Positions 1 to 6,731 are shown, counted from the stretch's first letter. The stretch: 16,196 nucleotides of DNA from JBBQSN01 sp038213835 (GCA_038213835.1 JBBQSN010000077.1:1-16196); one strand, 5' to 3'. The notes: generated by a model from the letters alone, not told the origin. Made by a program: numbers and translations.

Positions 1-75
1 TCCCCCGCGCGGGGGGCCGCGGGGGGGGCGCCGGGGGCCCCCCCCGCCCGCCCCCCCACCCAGGGGGGGGGGGCC
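1..75. other. G/C homopolymer stretch, probable contig-end artefact
   Basis: Apart from about three bases, this stretch is only G and C, arranged in homopolymer runs of up to eleven. It has no codon structure and no recognisable motif. It ends shortly before the stop codon of the first gene. Such runs at the edge of a contig are typical of low-quality assembly ends in very GC-rich genomes. A real G-rich element cannot be excluded from sequence alone. Confidence 0.6.
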
Positions 76-98
76 CGCCGGCCTGCTCGTGGTCGCGA

Positions 99-512
99 TC
101 AGGCGAGGGCGCGTCCGGCCACGTGGTCGTCCCAGTCGGTCTCTGTGACGCCGTCGGCGTGCACCTCGACCTCGCCGGCCACGGTGCCCGGGGGCCACCA
201 GAGCCGGTACCGCCCAGCGTCCAGACCGTCGTACACGGCGCAGTGCACCGGGGGGTGGCCCGGCACGGGACGGGTGTGCACCGCCACGTGCCGGCGCACC
301 GTGTCGTCCCGGACCGGGGTGATGTCGATCTCCGCCCCGACCAGGTCGGCGGCCGTGCGCACCACGAGCGCGCCCGCCCCGGAACCGACGTCGATCATCA
401 CCGGCCCCTGACCCGCCTCGTGCCGGTGGCTCGCGACGTGCTCGTGGCCGTGACCGTGGCCGTGGCCGTGAGCCGGGCCGTGACCCGGTTCGTGCGCGTG
501 GTCCCCGCTCAC
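99..512 (-). CDS. His-rich protein of unknown function, DUF4331 operon
   Basis: This is a 137-residue protein that I cannot assign to a characterised family. The GTG start overlaps the stop of the upstream DUF4331 gene by four bases (GTGA), which fixes the start and implies translational coupling. Residues 5-31 hold eleven histidines, mostly alternating with glycine (HGHGHGHGHEH), a likely Zn, Ni, Cu or Co binding segment. Residues 38-137 form a compact, probably all-beta domain with conserved-looking pieces such as GALVVRT, GAEIDI and AGRYRLW. It has the feel of a transthyretin-like or carboxypeptidase-regulatory-like sandwich, but that is only an impression. There is no signal peptide or membrane segment. 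As the last gene of the operon it probably works with DUF4331, perhaps binding a metal. The reading frame is certain; the function is unknown. Confidence 0.8.
   Translation of the reverse strand: MSGDHAHEPGHGPAHGHGHGHGHEHVASHRHEAGQGPVMIDVGSGAGALVVRTAADLVGAEIDITPVRDDTVRRHVAVHTRPVPGHPPVHCAVYDGLDAGRYRLWWPPGTVAGEVEVHADGVTETDWDDHVAGRALA
420..500 (-). repeat. His-Gly coding repeat
   Basis: An imperfect six-base tandem repeat (CACGGC on the minus strand, seen as GTGGCC/GTGACC on the plus strand) encodes the His-Gly tract at residues 5-31 of the last gene of the DUF4331 operon. Such tracts can change in length by replication slippage, so the number of metal-binding histidines may vary between strains. 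Confidence 0.6.
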
Positions 513-1918
513 ACGCTCACCGAGCCCGGCATGGCGCTGTACCCGCTGTAGGGGTGCCCCAGGTACGGGAACTTGCGCAGGTACTCCACCGGGGGGACGC
601 CCTGCTCGACGAGCGAGGCGGCACCGTCCGGGGTGTACGTCGGGTCGACGAGCGGGATGGTCGCACCGGCGATCGCCTTGAGCTCGATCGAGGTGACGTC
701 GTCGGCCGGTCGGCGACCGTTCGGGAAGCCGGCGAGGTCGCCGCCGACGATGCCGAGGTTGTTCGGCTTCTTGGTCGGCGGGACGGCCACGTTCAGCCGC
801 AGCATGTCGGCATAGGTGGGCCCGGTGTAGTTCTGGAAGCCCGGCACCACCCCCGTCGGGATGCCCGTGAGCAGGATCGCGACGAGGTCGGCACGGTCCT
901 TGTCGTAGGCGGCCAGGTTCGGGAACACCTCGGGGTACAGGACCGGGAGCAGCCCTGCGACCTCGGGTCGCTGGAAGCTGGGCAGGTACTCGGCGTCCTG
1001 GGAGGGCCGGTCGGCGTTCCACTCGTCCTTGTGCCCCATCGGGATCACGACCTCGTTGACGAGCGGGTTCCCCAGACGCGAGACCTGCACCCACTTGCCG
1101 GAGCTGCGGTAGGCGCCCTTGTCCTCGTCGTAGATCCGGGCCCGCTGGCGCTGGGCCGAGGTCCACACGCCCACGACGGCGTCGGGGTCGTCGACGGACT
1201 TCGGCCGCCGCCCGTGCCGGGTGAGGTCGGTGATCGGCACCTGCAGCACGATGCTGTGGACGTTGACGTCTCCGAAGGCGTTGACGCCATGGGACGCCGC
1301 GCGCGAGATCACGTGCAGGTTCTCGAACGGGCGCAGCGCCAGCAGGTCGAAGATCGAGCCGGTGTCGACGTAGAACGGATCGGCCCGCTGGCCGGCGAAG
1401 ACGGTGCGCCCCTCGCCGATCCGGTGGTACGCGTCCGCGGCGAGGTCCGGGTAGTTCGGCGTGGAGCGCACACCGACGTTGCACGGCGGGCTGGCCAGGT
1501 CCTTGGCCAGCACGCGGGTGTGCTTCCCGGCGGTGCGGGTCACCGTGTAGAACTGCCGCCGGTTGAACGTCTTGTCGCCCAGCTTCGTGATGGGCCCGGT
1601 GTTGTAGAGGAACGTCTTCGGGTTCCGCACCTTGGTGCTGAACCGGAAGGTGTAGGTGATGTCGGGGACGCCGGCGCCGGTGCCTGAGCCGGAGCTGGAG
1701 CTGGAGTCGCGGGTGCCGGAGTTGGAGATGTGCAGGTTGTAGGCGACGTCGTCGCCGAACTCGTAGAAGTTCGGACCGGCGGCCGGCTCCTCGAGCGGGA
1801 TGTAGTTGGCGATCAGCGTGACGGTGTCGGGCTTGTCGGGGGAGACGAACGCGTAGACGTCGGTGGAGTCGGCGACGGGGTCCTGGGAGATCTCCGGCGC
1901 TTCACGGTGCGAGGACAT
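509..1918 (-). CDS. DUF4331 family protein
   Basis: This is a 469-residue protein of the DUF4331 family, whose biochemical role is not established. The family signature is clear at the N terminus: SSHREAP at residues 2-8, then DSTDVYAF at 17-24, followed by a long beta-rich body. The C terminus ends with PYLGHPYSGYSAM-like sequence. Residues 66-84 form a Ser/Gly low-complexity insertion that probably makes a surface loop. No signal peptide is visible, although many relatives are exported. The ATG start shares one base with the stop of the upstream Tat-signal gene (TGATG). Its own stop overlaps the GTG start of the His-rich gene (GTGA). The three genes are therefore one coupled operon and may act as one complex. 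The length is normal for the family and no frameshift is seen. Confidence 0.92.
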   Translation of the reverse strand: MSSHREAPEISQDPVADSTDVYAFVSPDKPDTVTLIANYIPLEEPAAGPNFYEFGDDVAYNLHISNSGTRDSSSSSGSGTGAGVPDITYTFRFSTKVRNPKTFLYNTGPITKLGDKTFNRRQFYTVTRTAGKHTRVLAKDLASPPCNVGVRSTPNYPDLAADAYHRIGEGRTVFAGQRADPFYVDTGSIFDLLALRPFENLHVISRAASHGVNAFGDVNVHSIVLQVPITDLTRHGRRPKSVDDPDAVVGVWTSAQRQRARIYDEDKGAYRSSGKWVQVSRLGNPLVNEVVIPMGHKDEWNADRPSQDAEYLPSFQRPEVAGLLPVLYPEVFPNLAAYDKDRADLVAILLTGIPTGVVPGFQNYTGPTYADMLRLNVAVPPTKKPNNLGIVGGDLAGFPNGRRPADDVTSIELKAIAGATIPLVDPTYTPDGAASLVEQGVPPVEYLRKFPYLGHPYSGYSAMPGSVSV

Positions 1919-2211
1919 CAGCGACCACCGGCCAGACCGGCGAGGGTGCGCGCCAGCTCGTGGTTCACGACGACGACCTCGGTGTCGCCGCGCATCACCG
2001 CGATCTCACCGGCCGCGAGGTCGCGCACGTAGGCGACCAGCGAGCCGGCCGCCTCCACCCCGCTCACGCCTGCGCCGAACGGTGTCGCGCCCGCCGCCTG
2101 CACGGCGGCGAGGCCACCGGCCCCGGCCGCGAGACCCGCTGCGCCGACCAGGAAGGTGCGTCGCGAGCCTCCCCCGACGTCGTCCACGGTCTCTGCCATC
2201 AGCTCGGTCAT
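1918..2211 (-). CDS. small protein with Tat signal
   Basis: This is a 97-residue protein with a twin-arginine signal: SRRTFL at residues 16-21, then a hydrophobic Ala/Gly-rich region to about residue 40. This predicts export, or membrane anchoring, of a folded protein. The remaining mature part (about 50 residues) contains AYVRDLAAGEIAVM and a basic, Leu-rich end. It resembles short actinobacterial Tat-signal proteins of unknown function. The ATG at 2211 was chosen because it places the RR motif 16 residues from the start, a usual Tat distance; ATG at 2199 is an alternative. The frame stays open upstream to 2403 but shows nothing signal-like there. Its stop shares a base with the DUF4331 start, so the two are probably made together. 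A folded DUF4331 partner could be carried across the membrane with it; that is inference. Confidence 0.8.
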   Translation of the reverse strand: MTELMAETVDDVGGGSRRTFLVGAAGLAAGAGGLAAVQAAGATPFGAGVSGVEAAGSLVAYVRDLAAGEIAVMRGDTEVVVVNHELARTLAGLAGGR

Positions 2212-2262
2212 GGGTGGCCGCCACTTCTCGCCGGCACTGCCGGCGTCGTCGCCTGGCTGCGT

Positions 2263-2280
2263 CCGGGACGGTCGTCCCGG
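2263..2280. promoter_or_regulatory. perfect 8-2-8 inverted repeat
   Basis: CCGGGACG and CGTCCCGG face each other across a two-base spacer, 52 bases upstream of the Tat-signal gene. Such a short spacer suits a dimeric repressor site better than a hairpin. It lies where an operator or a 5'-leader element of the DUF4331 operon would be. The regulator is unknown, and no regulator gene for this operon is present in the window. Confidence 0.45.
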
Positions 2281-2316
2281 CGCCCGCGGACCTATGGACC
2301 CGCGTGCCGCCAAAGT

Positions 2317-2342
2317 GCTTCGGTTCGTGAGGAACCGCAAGC
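2317..2342 (-). terminator. inverted repeat, possible terminator or operator
   Basis: CGGTTC-gtgag-GAACCG (2321-2337) is a perfect 6-5-6 inverted repeat. It is extended by GCTT and AAGC arms with one bulged base. Read on the minus strand, the hairpin is followed by ACTTT, a weak U tract. It lies about 70 bases past the ABC permease stop and could end that transcript. The GGTTC/GAACC arms could instead be a protein-binding site for the downstream operon. Confidence 0.4.
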
Positions 2343-2413
2343 CAGGTGAACACACTGCGTGGCGGATTGGGCCGTCCGGGTGACCGGCGAACGTGAGAGG
2401 CACTCGGGTACAG

Positions 2414-3187
2414 TCAGTCCCAGCGGAACCAGCGCCGGGCAGCCAGCGCGAGGAGCACCGTCCAGGCGAGCAGCACGAGGAGGTCGCGCACGGGCACCCC
2501 GCCGCCGGTCAGAGCCGTCCGCAGGCCCTCGCCGAGCGCCCCAGACGGCAGGGCGGCCACGAACGGGGCCAGGGGGCCGGTGCTCGAGGCCGGCAACAGT
2601 GCGCCGCCGGCCGCCACCAACAGCACCCAGACGAGATTCGCGACCGCGAGGACGCCCTCGGCCCGCACCGTGCCGCCGAGCAGCAGGCCGAGCGCCGTCA
2701 GCGCACCGGCGCCGAGCAGCAGCACGGCAGCCGCCGGCAGCAGCCCGGCCGGGGACGGGCTCCACCCCAGCACCAGCGCAGTGCCGCCGAGGACCACGAC
2801 CTGCAGCAGCAGCACGACCAGCACGGCGCCGGCCCGACCCGCGACCAGGCCGCCGCGGCCGAGCGGGGTGGTGCCGAGCAGCCGGAGCACGCCGTGGCGC
2901 CGGTCGAACGCCACCGCGATCGCCTGGCTGGTGAAGGCGGTCGACAGCACCGCGACAGCGAGCACGCCGGGGGCGAGGACGTCGACCCGCTCCATGCCCG
3001 CGGGGACCTCGAGCGGGAGCCAGGTCGTGCGCGCCAACCCGACCAGCGCCAGGAGGGGGAGGACGAGGGTGAGCAGCAGCTGCTCGCCGTTCGTGACGAC
3101 AGCGACCACCTCGCGGCGCACCTGGGCCAGCACCCGCGCCGAGGTCGGGGCGGCACCGGCGTGACGCGCGGGCACGTCGGTGCTCAC
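2414..3187 (-). CDS. ABC-2 type transporter permease
   Basis: This is a 257-residue integral membrane protein, the membrane half of an ABC-2 type exporter. About six hydrophobic segments are visible (near residues 37-53, 70-93, 119-141, 146-170, 178-198 and 232-251). The cytoplasmic stretch DRRHGVLRLLGTTPLGRGGL (about 95-114) is typical of this permease family, where it contacts the ATPase. The GTG start at 3187 overlaps the stop of the ATPase gene by four bases (GTGA), so the two subunits are coupled. The substrate cannot be read from the sequence; drugs, lipids or peptides are usual for the family. In many actinobacteria an ABC exporter of this kind lies divergent from and upstream of sufR, which matches the position here. 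Confidence 0.9.
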   Translation of the reverse strand: MSTDVPARHAGAAPTSARVLAQVRREVVAVVTNGEQLLLTLVLPLLALVGLARTTWLPLEVPAGMERVDVLAPGVLAVAVLSTAFTSQAIAVAFDRRHGVLRLLGTTPLGRGGLVAGRAGAVLVVLLLQVVVLGGTALVLGWSPSPAGLLPAAAVLLLGAGALTALGLLLGGTVRAEGVLAVANLVWVLLVAAGGALLPASSTGPLAPFVAALPSGALGEGLRTALTGGGVPVRDLLVLLAWTVLLALAARRWFRWD

Positions 3188-4101
3188 CGCAGCGCCCGCC
3201 CGGTCAGCTCCAGGAAGAGCTCCTCGAGGTCGCCCGACCCGACCTGCAGGCCGTCGGGCATCACGCCCTGCCCGGCGCACGAGGCGGTGAGCGTCGCCAG
3301 CACCGAGGCGTCGACGGCACCACGCACCACGTAGCCGCCTGCTCCGGACGACGTGAGCTCGACGCTCTCCGGCAGCGCCCGGCGCAGCGAGCCGACGTCG
3401 ATCCCCGCCGGGGCGCTGAACCGCGCGGTGCCGGCCCGCCCGGCCAGCAGGGACCGCGGCGACCCGTCGGCGACCACCCGGCCGTGGTCGACGATGACGA
3501 CGTGGCCGGCGGTGCGGGCGGCCTCGTCCAGGTCGTGGGTGGTGAGCAGCACGGCGACGCCGTCGTCGCGCAGCTCCTCCACCACGTCTCGGACGACGAG
3601 GCGGGACTGGGGGTCGAGCCCGGCGGTCGGTTCGTCGAGCAGGACCACGCGCGGACGCCCCACCAGGGCCGCGGCCAGGGCCAGTCGCTGCCGCTGGCCG
3701 CCGGAGAGGCGTCGGACCGCGGTGCGCGCGAAGCCGGTGATGCCGAGCCGTTCCGCCAGGGCTCCCACATCGGCCGGCTCCCGGTGGAAAGACGCGAGCT
3801 GGCGCAGGACGGCCAGCGGACGCGCCGCCCCCGGCAGCCCGCCGTCCTGGAGCATCACCCCGACGGCCGAGCGGTGGTCCGGCCCGGCGGTCGCGGGGTC
3901 GACCCCGAGGACCCGGACCGAGCCGGAGTCCGGGCGACGCAGTCCCACCAGGCACTCGACCAGGGTGGTCTTGCCGGCGCCGTTCGGGCCCAGCAGCGCG
4001 GTGACCTCGCCGGCAGCGGCCTGCAGGGACAGGCCGTCCAGGGCGCTGGCCCCGCGGTAGCGCTTCGAGGCGGCGACGACCTCCACCACGGCGTGACCCA
4101 C
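3184..4101 (-). CDS. ABC transporter ATP-binding protein
   Basis: This is a 305-residue ATPase subunit that powers the exporter whose permease follows. Numbering from GTG 4101, the motifs are Walker A GPNGAGKTT (38-46), Q-loop VMLQDGG near 82-88, signature LSGGQ (132-136), Walker B VVLLDEPTAGLD (152-163) and the switch histidine in TTHDLDEA (H189). A C-terminal extension of about 90 residues follows, as in DrrA-like ATPases. The frame is open upstream to 4251, but that part has no family similarity and would run into the divergent gene. GTG 4101 was preferred because a TATCCT -10-like box sits six bases upstream, which fits a leaderless transcript. No Shine-Dalgarno sequence is seen. Confidence 0.92.
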   Translation of the reverse strand: MGHAVVEVVAASKRYRGASALDGLSLQAAAGEVTALLGPNGAGKTTLVECLVGLRRPDSGSVRVLGVDPATAGPDHRSAVGVMLQDGGLPGAARPLAVLRQLASFHREPADVGALAERLGITGFARTAVRRLSGGQRQRLALAAALVGRPRVVLLDEPTAGLDPQSRLVVRDVVEELRDDGVAVLLTTHDLDEAARTAGHVVIVDHGRVVADGSPRSLLAGRAGTARFSAPAGIDVGSLRRALPESVELTSSGAGGYVVRGAVDASVLATLTASCAGQGVMPDGLQVGSGDLEELFLELTGRALR

Positions 4102-4107
4102 GTCCAG

Positions 4108-4113
4108 AGGATA
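4108..4113 (-). promoter_or_regulatory. -10-like box of the ABC exporter operon
   Basis: TATCCT on the minus strand ends six bases before the GTG start of the ATPase gene. This would place the transcription start at or next to the start codon, as in the leaderless mRNAs common in actinobacteria. No clear -35 element is seen. Confidence 0.35.
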
Positions 4114-4210
4114 GGCAGCGCCCTCGCGGCCCGATGAGGCAGACCTCCGCGGCATCCGGATCACGTGCCGGTCGACGTCTCTCCTGCCCTGTGTCACAAC
4201 CGAACACACC

Positions 4211-4217
4211 GAGGGAG
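4211..4217 (+). promoter_or_regulatory. ribosome binding site of matrixin gene
   Basis: GAGGGAG lies six bases before GTG 4224. It decides the start of the matrixin gene against the in-frame ATG at 4134, which has no ribosome binding site and would add a non-conserved segment. Confidence 0.6.
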
Positions 4218-4223
4218 AACGTC

Positions 4224-5537
4224 GTGGCTGCATCACGAAGGAAGAAGTCATCTGTCGTCGAGCCGCTGACCGCAGGGTCGGCGTCCGCGCAGGTGTCGAG
4301 GGTCCAGGACTACCTGACCCGGTTCGGGTACCTCGGGGCGGTGCCGGCCGACGGCTTCGGCGCCCCGGACTTCCCGCTCGGGGACGGCGACGGACCGGGC
4401 GAGCTCGCCGGTCGGCCCGCTCGGGCGGAGAAGGGCGTCCTGGACGACGCCACGGCCCAGGCGGTGCAAGCGTTCCAGTCGTTCGCCGGCCTCCCCGTGA
4501 CAGGTGAGGTGGACGAGCGCACCGCCGCCAGGATGAACCAGCCCCGCTGCGCCAACCTCGACGGACCGGGTCTGGCGGAGTTCACCACCTCGGGCCGTCG
4601 GTGGGCCACGACGAACCTGCGGTACGGGTTCCAGAACTTCACGGCCGACCTGAGCGACGGCCAGGTCGTGCAGGCCGTGGAGCAGGCCTTCGCCCTGTGG
4701 GCCGCGCACACGCCGCTCCGGTTCTCCCGGGTCGCGCTGTCGGCCGGGCCGGAGATCGTGATCCGGTTCGTGCCGGCCGACCATGGCGACGGCTTCCCGT
4801 TCGACGGCGCGGGGAGCGTGCTCGCGCACGCCTTCTACCCGGCCGTGCCGCCCGCTGCCCCGACGGCGATCATGGGCGACGCGCACTTCGACGAGGCCGA
4901 GACCTGGACGGTCGACGTGCCCACCGGCGCCGGGGGCATCGACCTGGTCACGGTCGCGGCGCACGAGTTCGGGCACTCGCTCGGCCTCGGCCACTCCGCG
5001 GTCCAGGGCGCGCTGATGGCACCGTTCTACGGCGGTCCCTACCGGACGCTGCACTCCGACGACGTGGCCGGCATCCAGAGCCTCTACGGCGCCTTCGCGA
5101 TCGAGCACGCGACCTGGGCGCACGGCACCGACCTGCAGATCGAGGTCGACTCCGCGGTCGAGAGCGCGCGGCGCTACGGCTTCTTCACCCGGGTGGTGGG
5201 CCGGCCGAACACCACGAACTGGTACCACCTGCCGATCCCGACCCCGGTGATCACCCGGGGGAACCGGCTGACGGTGGCGCGCGCGATGCTCCGCTTCGTC
5301 ACCGGTGGCCCGCAGGCCGTGGTACGCGACGTGCACGTCTACGACGGGTCGAGCCGGATCGCCGCGCACCAGTTCGTCAACCTGTCCGGCTCGCAGCCGT
5401 TCGCCGTGTTCGGGGTCGCGCACAAGCCCGACGTCTTCTGGGGCACGGGGATCTCGATCGGCGTGACGACCGGTGGCGGCACGGCCGCCGAGCGGCGCAT
5501 CGACGTGATCACCGGTGGGATCGACCTGCTGGCCTGA
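4224..5537 (+). CDS. matrixin-type zinc metalloprotease
   Basis: This is a 437-residue predicted zinc endopeptidase of the matrixin (M10A) type. Residues 20-105 form a peptidoglycan-binding-like prodomain (SRVQDYLTRFGYLG to VDERTAARMN). PRCANLDG (C109) follows, resembling the cysteine switch that keeps metalloprotease zymogens inactive. The catalytic domain spans about 120-290. It has the zinc motif HEFGHSLGLGH at 247-257 and the Met-turn LMAPFY (M265). A C-terminal beta-rich domain of about 145 residues, which I do not recognise, follows (starting near ATWAHGTDLQIE). No Sec or Tat signal is visible at the N terminus: VAASRRKKSS is followed by no hydrophobic core. This is odd for a protease with a prodomain. 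The following 106-residue gene may be a partner. The protease assignment is firm; substrate and location are unknown. Confidence 0.9.
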   Translation: MAASRRKKSSVVEPLTAGSASAQVSRVQDYLTRFGYLGAVPADGFGAPDFPLGDGDGPGELAGRPARAEKGVLDDATAQAVQAFQSFAGLPVTGEVDERTAARMNQPRCANLDGPGLAEFTTSGRRWATTNLRYGFQNFTADLSDGQVVQAVEQAFALWAAHTPLRFSRVALSAGPEIVIRFVPADHGDGFPFDGAGSVLAHAFYPAVPPAAPTAIMGDAHFDEAETWTVDVPTGAGGIDLVTVAAHEFGHSLGLGHSAVQGALMAPFYGGPYRTLHSDDVAGIQSLYGAFAIEHATWAHGTDLQIEVDSAVESARRYGFFTRVVGRPNTTNWYHLPIPTPVITRGNRLTVARAMLRFVTGGPQAVVRDVHVYDGSSRIAAHQFVNLSGSQPFAVFGVAHKPDVFWGTGISIGVTTGGGTAAERRIDVITGGIDLLA

Positions 5538-5562
5538 GGCGGACGTCGGACGCACCGCACCG

Positions 5563-5583
5563 CCGGCGCTGCGCTGGCGCCGG
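5563..5583 (+). promoter_or_regulatory. 7-7-7 hairpin overlapping a ribosome binding site
   Basis: CCGGCGC and GCGCCGG pair across a seven-base loop between the matrixin stop and the next gene. The right arm includes the first two bases of that gene's GGAGGAGG Shine-Dalgarno sequence. The hairpin could lower translation of the second gene or stabilise the 3' end of the matrixin message. There is no U tract, so it is a poor classical terminator. Confidence 0.4.
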
Positions 5584-5597
5584 AGGAGGATGGGGTG

Positions 5598-5918
5598 ATG
5601 ACCTGGGTCCGTGTGCGCAACCTGATCGGCTCGGACCTGGACCGGCTGGTCCTGCTGGACGGGGCCCGGCGCGAGCTCGCGCTGGGCCCCGTGGCCGCTG
5701 GCGGGGTGTCCGCCGACGTTGACCTGGTGCCGGCGACCAGGTACCCGGTCGTGCGGGCGCACGGTCCGGCGGTGGGCGATCTCGTGCACCTGCCCTTGCT
5801 CGGTGCCGAGGAACCGGAGATCGCCGTGCCGCAGGGGGAGCGGCTCACGTACGAGCTCGCCGTGCAGGGCGGACGGCTGGTGGTAGGGGTCGTGGTGGGT
5901 GCCCGACCAGGGACTTAG
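5598..5918 (+). CDS. small protein of unknown function
   Basis: This is a 106-residue protein that I do not recognise. It has no signal peptide, membrane helix or cysteine. Its alternating hydrophobic pattern (WVRVRNL, RLVLLD, LVHLPLLG, GGRLVVGVVVG) suggests a small all-beta domain. A strong GGAGGAGG ribosome binding site at 5582-5589 lies eight bases before ATG 5598; GTG 5595 is an alternative start. It follows the matrixin gene by 60 bases on the same strand, so the two are probably co-transcribed. A role as chaperone, inhibitor or accessory domain for the protease is possible but rests only on position. It ends 46 bases before the sufR start. Confidence 0.7.
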   Translation: MTWVRVRNLIGSDLDRLVLLDGARRELALGPVAAGGVSADVDLVPATRYPVVRAHGPAVGDLVHLPLLGAEEPEIAVPQGERLTYELAVQGGRLVVGVVVGARPGT

Positions 5919-5951
5919 GTCACCCTTCGTGGAAAGCTCCCCCGAATTAGC

Positions 5952-5967
5952 ACACAATGGTGTTGTG
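5952..5967 (+). promoter_or_regulatory. probable SufR operator and suf promoter -10
   Basis: The inverted repeat CACAA-N5-TTGTG (5953-5967) overlaps a second, nested one, ACAC-N4-GTGT (5952-5963). CACAAT at 5953-5958 also resembles a -10 box and ends six bases before GTG 5965, so the sufR message is probably leaderless. A palindrome covering both the -10 and the start codon of an autoregulated repressor is the expected place for SufR binding. ACAC/TGTG-type half sites have been described for mycobacterial SufR. Binding here is inferred. Confidence 0.55.
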
Positions 5968-6731
5968 CAAATCGACGGGACGCGTGCGCAGGTCGCCCGC
6001 CTGGTCGGTCAGGAGGGCCCCATCACGGCGGCGTGCCTGGCGGAGCGGCTGGGGCTGACCTCGGCCGCCGTCCGCCGCCACCTGGACGCCATGCTCGCCG
6101 ACGGCTTCGTCGAGCCGCGTGAGGTCGGCACCCACCCTCGCGGCCGCGGCCGCCCCGCGCGGGCGTTCGTGCTCACCGACCCCGGGCACGCCTCGCTGAC
6201 GACGTCCTACGACGACCTCGCGCTCGAGGCCCTGCAGTTCCTCGCCGACGAGCACGGCCGACCGGCGGTCGAGCAGTTCGCCCGGCGCCGGTTCGCCGAT
6301 CTCGAGCACCGTCTCGCACCGGTCCTGGACGCCGCCGGCGACGGCCCGGCCGAGCGGGCCGAGGCACTGGCCACGGCCCTGACCCTGGAGGGCTACGCCG
6401 CCAGCAGCCGTCCGGTCGGCACGGCTCCGGCCACCGGTGCGGGAACACACCAGCTCGCCGTGCAGCTGTGCCAGGGGCACTGCCCGGTGCGGCACGCGGC
6501 CGAGCAGTTCCCCGAGCTGTGCGAGGCCGAGACCGCCGTCTTCGCCCGCCTGCTCGGGGTCGACGTCCGACGGCTGGCCACCTTCGCGCACGGCGACCAC
6601 GTGTGCACGACGCACATCCCGTTGACCACGCGGACGCAGACCACGCGCCCGCAGGCCACGCGCACCCCGTCCAGCAGGACCCGCCAGAAGCGACAGCACG
6701 TCACCGCAACCCCGTCCGGGAGGACCGCCTG

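Larger units (their letters stand above)
2212..2413. promoter_or_regulatory. gene-free gap upstream of the DUF4331 operon
   Basis: This 202-base gap separates the permease stop from the Tat-gene start, both on the minus strand. It has no convincing ORF. It holds three inverted repeats: 2231-2243 (CCGGC-act-GCCGG), 2263-2280 and 2317-2342. The promoter of the DUF4331 operon and any terminator of the ABC exporter must lie here. I could not identify a confident -10/-35 pair. Confidence 0.5.

Noticed and set aside
420..500. Short repeats as a CRISPR or VNTR array
   Set aside because: The repeat is a coding His-Gly tract with a six-base unit and no spacers.
99..1484. Extended frame upstream of the His-rich gene
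   Set aside because: The part above GTG 512 is out of frame inside DUF4331 and has an Arg/Pro-rich shadow composition.
4134..4223. Upstream ATG for the matrixin gene
   Set aside because: It has no ribosome binding site, adds no signal peptide, and GTG 4224 has a clear GAGGGAG at good distance.
4248..5957. Long minus-strand ORF of 569 codons opposite the matrixin and the small gene
   Set aside because: It covers well-supported plus-strand genes, has an Arg/His/Gly-rich composition typical of antisense frames in GC-rich DNA, and shows no domain.
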